Shown one piece after another: positions 28,706 through 36,074 of a stretch of DNA of 36,640 bases. Source of the stretch: Blattamonas nauphoetae. Its lineage: Eukaryota > Preaxostyla > Oxymonadida. Under the pieces are notes generated by a model, which worked only from the letters and a program-made list of their open reading frames with translations, was not told the DNA's origin and ran no database searches. The stretch covers positions 1 through 36,640 of the forward strand of contig JARBJD010000526.1 of NCBI GenBank assembly GCA_033064195.1, given 5' to 3'. A program made the position numbers and the translations under genes. Position 1 is the stretch's first letter. Each line of letters begins with the position of its first letter.

Positions 28706-28747
28706 CTATTTTTGTCTTTTTTAATTTCAATTAAAGAGCAAACAAAA
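28706..28747 (+). promoter_or_regulatory. Element promoter region before the spike gene
   Basis: CTATTTTTGTCTTTTTTAAT then TTCAATTAAAG, ending AAAATG. A looser form of the motif. Confidence 0.5.
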
Positions 28748-29668
28748 ATGAATCGACAAAAATACAATTCACAAATGATTGAGAAAATGATTGATCATAA
28801 TCTTTCGACGATCACTGAGAATGCAGCAGTCATTCACTCACTACAGACGGAATTAGAAACGAATCAGGAAGAAGTCGACACACTAAAGAAGACAACTGAA
28901 GCACACAAGACAGCGATATCCTCAATCCAAAAAGTGGTAAGCACAAACGGATCAATCAGTTGTTCAGCTGGTATTGCGACACCAGAAATTGGAGGATTGA
29001 TAAATGTTAATGGAGCGAAGTGGAATATCTCAGAAGGATCACTTCCGAAGTATCCTGGAACATATCCGGCTTCAACATTTAAGTCTGGTATTTCAATTTC
29101 GCAATCGATTGCAGAAACTTCTGGAATTCAGTTCAATGGTGATGGCATTATTATGTGGTCACCGTGTGACACACCAGCATTGTATTACTACGATGAAGAC
29201 ACTGGTTCAGGAGTATTTTCAATATCACCAACAGGGAGTTTTTCTCAGTTGTCAGACAGAAGAGTCAAAAGAAATATTGAACCATACCCTAATGTTCTTG
29301 AACAATTGAAGAAAGTCGAAATTGTGCAGTATCAGTTCAACACATTCGACTCGAAGATCAGCAAAGTCACAAAGCAAATAGAGAATGAGACAGATGAAGA
29401 ACACTTGAAGAATTGCAAAGAGAAATGTGAATGCTTGAAGAAGGAAAGTGAGAAGAAACACATTGGTGTGATTGCACAACAGATCCAAGAGATATTCCCT
29501 GAAGTTGTGAATGATTCCAATCCAGATTGTCTTCAAGTTGATTATGCAGAACTCTCTTGCTTCTGTATCAAAGCCATTCAGGAATTATCCTCTATCGTCG
29601 GACAACAACAGACACTCATCAATGAACTGATCCAAAAATATAATACACTGCTTAGTATTCCAACATGA
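28748..29668 (+). CDS. Spike/fibre protein with S74 intramolecular chaperone (306 aa)
   Basis: The ATG at 28748 is chosen because it follows the promoter tract; an in-frame TTG lies 12 codons upstream. Residues 10-65 form a coiled coil, 66-165 a Gly/Ser-rich beta region ending YYYDEDTGSGVFSISPTG, and 166-300 an S74 chaperone domain with SDRRVKRNI (169-177; Ser169 and Lys174 fit the self-cleaving dyad), HIGVIAQQIQEIFPEVV (238-254) and a long C-terminal helix. In phage tail spikes and related proteins this domain trimerises the fibre and then cuts itself off (established). The insert at 200-236 (Cys/Lys/Glu-rich) is long for the family. It converges with the 136-residue gene, overlapping by 17 bases. 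Confidence 0.85.
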   Translation: MNRQKYNSQMIEKMIDHNLSTITENAAVIHSLQTELETNQEEVDTLKKTTEAHKTAISSIQKVVSTNGSISCSAGIATPEIGGLINVNGAKWNISEGSLPKYPGTYPASTFKSGISISQSIAETSGIQFNGDGIIMWSPCDTPALYYYDEDTGSGVFSISPTGSFSQLSDRRVKRNIEPYPNVLEQLKKVEIVQYQFNTFDSKISKVTKQIENETDEEHLKNCKEKCECLKKESEKKHIGVIAQQIQEIFPEVVNDSNPDCLQVDYAELSCFCIKAIQELSSIVGQQQTLINELIQKYNTLLSIPT

Positions 29669-30062
29669 GATCAACCAGAAATTCATAATACTCTTTTATT
29701 CTTTTTCCATTGATTGTCTCTGATGTTTCCATCTCGATTGACTCACCAGAACTGTCTTTGAACCAGATCTTCACAATAGATTGTCGCGTAGTTAATTCCC
29801 ACTTCTTTCGCTTCGCAATCTGTTCATTGCAGAAAGCAACATATGAATCATTGAATGCATCAGTCTGGATCCAATCACCATGGATTGTTATGTGCTGCGG
29901 TACATCTTTTGAAATGACTGTCGATGCATCACTAATCTCTTCTTTCACATGGATGAGTTTGAAGTCAAGAAAGTAGATGTATTTTTGTTTTCTTGAATTG
30001 GTAAAATCAGGAGGGAGTTGAGCAGTGTGAGAATTCTGAATTGAGAAGTAACGCTTGACCAT
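29652..30062 (-). CDS. Unassigned element protein, 136 aa
   Basis: It starts after the element promoter motif and lies directly downstream of the 559-residue capsid gene on the same strand. The sequence is beta-rich and polar (MVKRYFSIQNSHTAQLP, then KQKYIYFLDFKLIHVKEE, HITIHGDWIQTDAFNDSYVA, and ETINGKRIKEYYEFLVDLML near the end). I do not recognise it. Its place between the capsid and spike genes suggests a spike-base or cement protein (inference). Its last 17 bases overlap the end of the spike gene on the other strand. No copy exists in the left half. It looks whole. Confidence 0.65.
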   Translation of the reverse strand: MVKRYFSIQNSHTAQLPPDFTNSRKQKYIYFLDFKLIHVKEEISDASTVISKDVPQHITIHGDWIQTDAFNDSYVAFCNEQIAKRKKWELTTRQSIVKIWFKDSSGESIEMETSETINGKRIKEYYEFLVDLMLEY

Positions 30063-30090
30063 TTGTGATTTCTACAAAAATAAAATATTC
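30063..30090 (-). promoter_or_regulatory. Element promoter motif before the 136-residue gene
   Basis: On the minus strand ATATTTTATTTTTGTAGAAA then TCACAAATG. Confidence 0.6.
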
Positions 30091-30131
30091 AATTTAGTAA
30101 TATGACTCTGTCATTCTAGAAATGCTATGCA

Positions 30132-31811
30132 TTAATATCCTCTCTTCACTTCTTCATATGCTTCTTGAAGTCGGCGATCAATGACATATCGCACTCGTGG
30201 TTGTCCATTCTCAATCCAGAACAACCAATATGATGCTTGATGCAATGCTAGAATCGGCGGAGGAGGTCCTTCTGGAGTTGATGTGAAATATGGATCAGGT
30301 TCGCCTTGTTTGATTGGGGTTCCTCTGAAGACAATGTTCACTGATTCTGCTGTCGATATACCTTCTTCTCCACCAGCAATTTCACTTCGATCTGTTGGAA
30401 CCATAAATGTGAATGAAGTTGCATCTGTTGATGGTCTCAGTTTCCTGCTCTCCTTTCCACCATAGACGTAATTGCGAGGTTCACAAATGGAATTCTCAAA
30501 CTCTTGTGTTGCAGAACAGCCAATGAAATCACCGTTCACCATCATCATTTGATAGAACTCTGGTGAGTTTGTTGACATTGGGAAATTGGGATTATAATTT
30601 CCTAGCATTTCGAAGTGACCAACATATTGAGGATTTCTGAAGACTGTACACTCGTTTGGTCGATCGGGGAATAAGCACATAAGATTCATGAGATTGTTGA
30701 GTTTGATACTAATGTTTGATCTCACTCCCATTGCATTTGCAGATGATTGAAATGATTGTGTGTCAATTCTTTCTGCTTTCAAGACGTACAATGTCTTTGA
30801 ATACGTGTTGAAGAGGGATTGCTTCGTTGCATCAGTGATTTGATATCCGTAGCAAATAGAAGTGACTTTGTCCACCGATGAACTCAGAACCGTGGAAGTG
30901 GTTGATTTAACTGTAGTATGCACAATTCCAGTACTTGGATCTGGATCTGAATATGTATAATATTGATAAACTGGATTTCCGATTTGTGTGAATTCTTGAG
31001 TCACATTTGTGAATTCTCCATCTTGTAATAGTGCGTGATGAGATTTGTGTGTAGTATATTTTCCTAATGGATCTTTCTCCACGTATCGTTCAAGTCCTTT
31101 TCGAATGACTGTGGGTACTCGAATCGGACAATATACAAGTGAATCAGTTGTCAAATGAAATCTCAAACGTAAATTACCAAAGATGGAATTTGGATACTGA
31201 TCAAAAGTACTCAGTGGAAGCAAATTCACAAACGGAATAACCAGAGGAATTGTAATTGGGAACACTGTTTCAGTATTTGGAGTTGGAGAAAAGTAGCATC
31301 CACAAACACTTGGATCCATTCTCTGAACATTTTCAAAAAGACTGTAGCAATGCTTCATGTTGTTTTTCTCTTCATAAGACTTGAAAGTGTGGTACAGAAA
31401 TGATTCGTGAACATGATTATTCTGGAGTGTATTGTCAATGATGTTTCCTTTACTGTCGACGAGTCTCATATCTCGAATTGCATCTGATGATGACTTATAT
31501 CCGTAGAACACTGCATACATGTTAGGGTAGTAGTTTCTGTCTGTCGTCGGTTGCTCATACGGAACAGTGATCGTTAGATCTATTCGTAAATGACTCTTCG
31601 CAAACTCAGTCACATCATGACCATCATAACACAGTGGAACTTCAATCTCATCTCCGATTCTGCAAGGCATAGGTGGATTCGTTGGATGCACTTCTTGGAT
31701 GGAATAAATGTGTGGCTCTGAATCCCATTGTTTTGGCAAGTATGATTGGACTTCGATTTGCTCAATTAGTGTCGATGTTGGTTTGGATTGATTTGATCTG
31801 ATACTTCTCAT
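30132..31811 (-). CDS. Capsid protein of double-jelly-roll type, paralogue 2 (559 aa)
   Basis: A whole frame behind the element promoter. Residues 101-115 (VFYGYKSSSDAIRDM) and 211-230 (FGNLRLRFHLTTDSLVYCPI) align with paralogue 1 at nearly the same spacing. The C-terminal region ends YWLFWIENGQPRVRYVIDRR, which parallels WWVLRYSNGKPKVEYYPN of paralogue 1, so the similarity extends over the full length. The beta-rich make-up and length suit a Polinton-type major capsid protein. The pair could form a mixed shell or be shell and specialised vertex proteins (inference). The left copy (4600-5972) is cut by a repeat. Confidence 0.75.
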   Translation of the reverse strand: MRSIRSNQSKPTSTLIEQIEVQSYLPKQWDSEPHIYSIQEVHPTNPPMPCRIGDEIEVPLCYDGHDVTEFAKSHLRIDLTITVPYEQPTTDRNYYPNMYAVFYGYKSSSDAIRDMRLVDSKGNIIDNTLQNNHVHESFLYHTFKSYEEKNNMKHCYSLFENVQRMDPSVCGCYFSPTPNTETVFPITIPLVIPFVNLLPLSTFDQYPNSIFGNLRLRFHLTTDSLVYCPIRVPTVIRKGLERYVEKDPLGKYTTHKSHHALLQDGEFTNVTQEFTQIGNPVYQYYTYSDPDPSTGIVHTTVKSTTSTVLSSSVDKVTSICYGYQITDATKQSLFNTYSKTLYVLKAERIDTQSFQSSANAMGVRSNISIKLNNLMNLMCLFPDRPNECTVFRNPQYVGHFEMLGNYNPNFPMSTNSPEFYQMMMVNGDFIGCSATQEFENSICEPRNYVYGGKESRKLRPSTDATSFTFMVPTDRSEIAGGEEGISTAESVNIVFRGTPIKQGEPDPYFTSTPEGPPPPILALHQASYWLFWIENGQPRVRYVIDRRLQEAYEEVKRGY

Positions 31812-31832
31812 TTATAGAAAAATAAAAAATAC
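31812..31832 (-). promoter_or_regulatory. Element promoter motif before capsid paralogue 2
   Basis: On the minus strand TTTTTTATTTTTCTATAA runs into ATG. Confidence 0.7.
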
Positions 31833-31863
31833 AATATCATTATTTTCTTTTACTGTTTTGTCT

Positions 31864-33723
31864 CTACATGATTCCTAAATCTTTGTGCAACGCTTTCAAT
31901 GTGTGATTTGGGTAGTACTCAACTTTTGGTTTGCCATTACTGTATCGTAATACCCACCATGTGGTTGCGGTTGTTGCTAAAATTGGTGCTGGAGGAAGAG
32001 TAAATGTTGTCATGTTTCCACCACTTTGACTTGGATTGTAGACATTGTAGTATGTGTCCAGCTTCCCTTGATAAATGGGATATGATCTTAAAGTGACAGG
32101 AACGTTTCCTTTGGAACTGATGGAATCATTACAGTTCGTTGGACACCCACTTCTCTGTGTTGAAAAGCACATAAGGAAGTCAGTGTTGTCATGAATTGGT
32201 CGAACTCTTGTCATTGTCTCATTGGGATAATTCTGATCACCAATGAGTTTCTCTTCAACGAGAGAATCTGTCAGTGATCGCTCCAAGTCATCAGGAACAG
32301 CTAGATAGGAATCGAGATTAAGAGTCGATAATGCAAATTGATAGAAGCGAGCTCCAATTGTTGTTGTCGGTTGATCTGGATAGTATTTGTCGAGTAGATT
32401 CACTTGGATATCCTTCTGCATTGGATTGTGGAAACAAGTGACTTCATTGTCGTAGTGACGGAAGAGAAGCATGATGTCCTTGGCATTAACAACCACCATT
32501 TGTTGAGTGCAATTTATGCCTGTTTCAGTTGGTGTCTTCTGAAATGGATAGAACGATATCTTTTCTGCTGGAATAGTTCCTGGACGATCCTGATACATTT
32601 TCTTGAGATTCTCTTTCGCAATTTCTTTCATATTGTATCCAGAGCTCATGCAATACACATCATCAATTTGATACTCGGTGATGTTTAGTGAGATGTACTG
32701 ATCCACGTATTCTGGTTCTGTCGTAACTGTACCAGCTGATGAATACACAATGTCTTTCGAAACTGATGGTTGCAGAAATGATAGACCAATTTGAACGAAG
32801 TTCTTTGTGCATGAGGTTACGAGATTGTTTAAGAAATAGGGACGATGCTGAATACAATCGGCAATTGATGCTTTTATCTTAGGCGCTGCAGCAGTCCCAG
32901 AAACGATTAATGAAAGTGTGTTCTTCAGAGTGAGTTCAGGATTAACTGGACAACACACAAATGCATCTTCATTGATGTGAACGCTCAGTTTCAAATCTCC
33001 AAAGAGACACGCAGGATAGTCAGTCATTCCAGAGAAGATGAGAAGATCTTCAAGATTGATTGACACACGAATAGGTACATCAATACTGTCTTTGAACACT
33101 CCAGTTCCAGAAGTTGTTGTGAAATCAGAAAGTGGAATATAAACACCAGCAACAGATTCGTCATGATTCCATGCATTCTGCCAAGGTGTGTGACAATGTT
33201 TACGATTCTCCAATTGACTCTTTGGCTTGATCATATTGTAGATGTGAGACTCCATTGACACGTCATTAGTTGTTGTGCTGATGATTCTCTGATTGTTGTG
33301 AAGAACAGTAAGGTCACGAAAGATTGATGCCGAATGTTTGAGTCCAACGAATATGAATATCCTCTCATTCATGTACGATCCATTTTTACTGGAATTTGTC
33401 TTCCAATTATTCACTTTAAGCCTTGCTGTCATTGTGAACGTAATGAAGGAATCATCGATTTGACAAATGTCTTGATTACCAGTCAACGGAATGATTATCT
33501 CTTGTCCTTTGTAGAATCGTGAATTCTCGGATGGTTTTAATTCCTGAATGGAAGTACTGTGTGCTCCATCATTCAGAAGATAATTAATGTGATGTTCAGA
33601 CATGAGTTGTTGTTGTATTTGACCAATATCATCTCGAGTGTACTTGATTGATCCAGTTGTATTTCCAGTCAATGATGATGCTCCAGTTCTTTTGTTTGTC
33701 AGATGTGTTATATGTGAGTTCAT
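31864..33723 (-). CDS. Capsid protein paralogue 1, right copy (619 aa)
   Basis: The frame is identical in protein to 2688-4547, with the same promoter and the same 52 bp gap to the next gene. It looks whole. See the left copy for motifs. Full identity between the copies over 619 residues means that duplication or sequence exchange is very recent, or that one arm is an assembly echo of the other. Confidence 0.75.
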   Translation of the reverse strand: MNSHITHLTNKRTGASSLTGNTTGSIKYTRDDIGQIQQQLMSEHHINYLLNDGAHSTSIQELKPSENSRFYKGQEIIIPLTGNQDICQIDDSFITFTMTARLKVNNWKTNSSKNGSYMNERIFIFVGLKHSASIFRDLTVLHNNQRIISTTTNDVSMESHIYNMIKPKSQLENRKHCHTPWQNAWNHDESVAGVYIPLSDFTTTSGTGVFKDSIDVPIRVSINLEDLLIFSGMTDYPACLFGDLKLSVHINEDAFVCCPVNPELTLKNTLSLIVSGTAAAPKIKASIADCIQHRPYFLNNLVTSCTKNFVQIGLSFLQPSVSKDIVYSSAGTVTTEPEYVDQYISLNITEYQIDDVYCMSSGYNMKEIAKENLKKMYQDRPGTIPAEKISFYPFQKTPTETGINCTQQMVVVNAKDIMLLFRHYDNEVTCFHNPMQKDIQVNLLDKYYPDQPTTTIGARFYQFALSTLNLDSYLAVPDDLERSLTDSLVEEKLIGDQNYPNETMTRVRPIHDNTDFLMCFSTQRSGCPTNCNDSISSKGNVPVTLRSYPIYQGKLDTYYNVYNPSQSGGNMTTFTLPPAPILATTATTWWVLRYSNGKPKVEYYPNHTLKALHKDLGIM

Positions 33724-33742
33724 TTTATCAAAAATAAAAAAA
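33724..33742 (-). promoter_or_regulatory. Element promoter motif before capsid paralogue 1
   Basis: On the minus strand TTTTTTTATTTTTGATAAA runs into ATG. Confidence 0.7.
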
Positions 33743-33751
33743 CAAGAATGC

Positions 33752-34054
33752 TTATTTCTTTTTCAGTTTCTTCTTCTTCGCTTTCGGCTTCAGCTTTTCT
33801 TCTAGCTTCAGTATTTCTCCTCTGAGTTTGTGTGCAACTGGTGTATTTCCTTCATTGATTGCTTGCTCATATTGTGCCATCTTTTCTGCATGGATTTGCT
33901 GATCCGACTTCACATCTGGAATCATCTCAACACCTGTCTGTGCAACCTTCGAAATCAGTGGTCCAACGAAGGGAATGAGATTCAGAAATGGAGCTCCAAC
34001 TCTGAGTATGTTTTTTCCGACTGCTGCTAATTTTGATAACCAACCTGGTGCCAT
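33752..34054 (-). CDS. Small MAPG-type membrane-active protein, right copy (100 aa)
   Basis: Identical to the protein of 2357-2659: a hydrophobic amphipathic front (MAPGWLSKLAAVGKN ... FVGPLISKVAQTG), a charged middle and a poly-Lys end. It looks whole. A minor capsid role is inferred. Confidence 0.75.
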   Translation of the reverse strand: MAPGWLSKLAAVGKNILRVGAPFLNLIPFVGPLISKVAQTGVEMIPDVKSDQQIHAEKMAQYEQAINEGNTPVAHKLRGEILKLEEKLKPKAKKKKLKKK

Positions 34055-34073
34055 TTATGTAAAAATAAAAAAC
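34055..34073 (-). promoter_or_regulatory. Element promoter motif before the 100-residue gene, right copy
   Basis: On the minus strand TTTTTTATTTTTACATAA runs into ATG. Confidence 0.7.
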
Positions 34074-34088
34074 TAGAACATAAACAAA

Positions 34089-34404
34089 TTAAAATCCTTT
34101 GAATTGAATTTTGGAATTTGACGACTGGGGCATGTCATCATTAACATACCGAGCATTTCGTGGAGGTTCATAATCAATCATCTGTGGTTGTTGTGGTGCT
34201 CGATTGATTGCTTTGTTTTGCTGGTACACATCCATCATTCCGCCTAAGCCACTGAGGATTCCTCCTGCTGTTTGTCCAAACTTGTTGTTCGTCTGTGAGA
34301 GTAAACCACCTCCAACCTGGAAGCAGTGATGGAGCAAGCGGTTTGATGAATTGAAAGAACTGTTTGCCAATATTTTTGAGTTTGTTGAAACTTCCTGGTG
34401 CCAT
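34089..34404 (-). pseudogene. 104-residue MAPG-type gene, right copy (broken)
   Basis: The same gene as 2008-2322, with about one break here. Promoter and neighbours are unchanged. Confidence 0.75.
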
Positions 34405-34424
34405 TTATGTAAAAATAAAAAATA
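34405..34424 (-). promoter_or_regulatory. Element promoter motif before the 104-residue gene, right copy
   Basis: On the minus strand TTTTTTATTTTTACATAA runs into ATG. Confidence 0.65.
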
Positions 34425-34440
34425 CAATTCATAAATTTTT

Positions 34441-35028
34441 CTAACGAGGAATTGCCTTTGTCAATGAAATTCCATAATTGAGTATAGTGTTGTATGCTTC
34501 GTTGAAGGCAATGCTCATATCTTTTCCACCAACAAGAATCTTGAAAATTGTTCGAAAGATTGGTAGTTTATTCAGACATAGACACTTGTCAGACAAATCA
34601 TCCAGTTCGATCACCACATCATTGATTCCAGTGAGTGTAGCAATCAGTGCACATAAATCACTTTGGTTTGTGATCAGTTTCTTCGATGGTTCAATGAGAT
34701 TATTCAGTAGTTTCTTTTCACAAGCAAATGCATTCTTGTACACAAGCAATAGTTGATCTTTGAATGCTGCAATGTTTGATGTGTACTCACGAAGTGGGAT
34801 TGAACGACTTTGGATTGGTGCAGATGGGTAGATCTCAAGTGGTGGTGGATCATACGTTCCTGGAACATTGTCTAGTTCGACATTCGCGCATTGTTCATTT
34901 CGATCTTCGAGTTTTGATCTTCCAGAAGTTGATCCTTTATTATCGATGATCACATTGTTGGTGATTGACGTTGGAACTGAAGAAGAACTTGTGTGTTTCG
35001 TAAATTGACAACTTAGAATTGGCTGCAT
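34441..35028 (-). CDS. 196-residue-class virion-type protein, right copy (195 aa from ATG)
   Basis: The ATG at 35028 is chosen because it follows the promoter motif at once; a GTG one codon upstream is also in frame. The N terminus is polar (MQPILSCQFTKHTSSSS), then a Pro-rich hinge (TYDPPPLEIYPSAP), then a mostly helical domain (about 85-195) with LLLVYKNAFACEKKLLNNLI and LDDLSDKCLCLNKLPIFR. The family was not recognised. The helical half recalls small capsid cement or core proteins, but nothing firm can be said. It looks whole here; the left copy is broken. Confidence 0.6.
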   Translation of the reverse strand: MQPILSCQFTKHTSSSSVPTSITNNVIIDNKGSTSGRSKLEDRNEQCANVELDNVPGTYDPPPLEIYPSAPIQSRSIPLREYTSNIAAFKDQLLLVYKNAFACEKKLLNNLIEPSKKLITNQSDLCALIATLTGINDVVIELDDLSDKCLCLNKLPIFRTIFKILVGGKDMSIAFNEAYNTILNYGISLTKAIPR

Positions 35029-35055
35029 CACTTTCTATAAAAATAAAAAATATAT
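35029..35055 (-). promoter_or_regulatory. Element promoter motif before the 196-residue-class gene
   Basis: On the minus strand ATTTTTTATTTTTATAGAAA then GTG and ATG. Confidence 0.6.
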
Positions 35056-35065
35056 ATTTATGTTT

Positions 35066-36016
35066 TTAATCACTCATATCTTTCTCCAAGTGTGCGAATC
35101 GAGCATATTCAGACATATGTCCTGTTTGGAATCTACCGATATCTCCCGTTCTTGTTCGGTACGCTGCAGTTGTCTGTTCGTTCACAAATGTTGAGATGTT
35201 TGCTGAATAACGACCAAGGAAAGTTTGCAAATCTTCTGTTTTGTGATGATTTCGAGGAACTGGGGATGAATTTGTTCCTTAAACGCTTTTCTTGCTTTCG
35301 TCCTCTGATGATCTGGATTTGAACTGATGAAACCTTCAACATAGTCTTCAAGCCACTGATCCCACATCTTTGATGCAATCTTGGATTGAATGGAATTGAA
35401 AACCATATTGTCCAACACATTTTGCTGAGATCTGCTGGTTGATCTCGACTTGCCCGATACACCTTCAAAGTATCATTCATGAATTCACCAACTGCTTTCT
35501 TCATTATTGCATAAGGTTGTTGTGATCGTTGTGCTTGCATTTCTTGGTAGTTGACTTCACGATAGTTTCCTGGTAAATCGAATGTTCCAGTTTTGAGGAA
35601 GTTGTTGTGTGCAGCTTTGATTCTTCTTCCATGATCTTGACGATATGATGAGTATGGAGTTTGTCTTCGCATATCTGGTGTTGGATTCATTGAATAGTAT
35701 GTCTCGACGACAGGTCGACTGTTGTATGATGCAAGCATGAAACCATTTGCTGCAACCAGATCTCCATTGTCTTTGTCGTAGACCATCACATCAGGAACTT
35801 TTCCATGTTTTTCCATCTGAACCTCCAGTTTTGTCCAGTCCTTTCAATGTATTCCAAAGCTGATGGAACACTACTGAGTGCAGAATTGAATTTGGTGCGA
35901 ATGTCATCATCAGCATAGATTCTTTTCATTGCATTCAAAGCCCCCTGATCATATCTCATTTTCGGTTTCTTCGCTGGTGCCTTTCTCTTTGCGGGAATGT
36001 ATTGTATCTTCGACAT
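35066..36016 (-). pseudogene. ~310-residue virion-type gene, right copy (broken)
   Basis: Start at 36016 behind the divergent promoter. Basic front (KIQYIPAKRKAPAKKPKMRY), then a polar middle with PYSSYRQDHGRRIKAAHNNF. Not recognised. This copy is less damaged than the left one, with a few breaks. Confidence 0.6.
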
Positions 36017-36074
36017 TGTGTTTTCATACAAAATAAAAATCCAAAACTATATTTTAATTAGAGAGAAATCATAA
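36017..36074. promoter_or_regulatory. Divergent promoter, ATPase / ~310-residue gene
   Basis: 58 bp with CAAAATAAAAA (the motif on the minus strand) toward the capsid row; ATCATAAATG marks the ATPase start on the plus strand. Confidence 0.6.
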
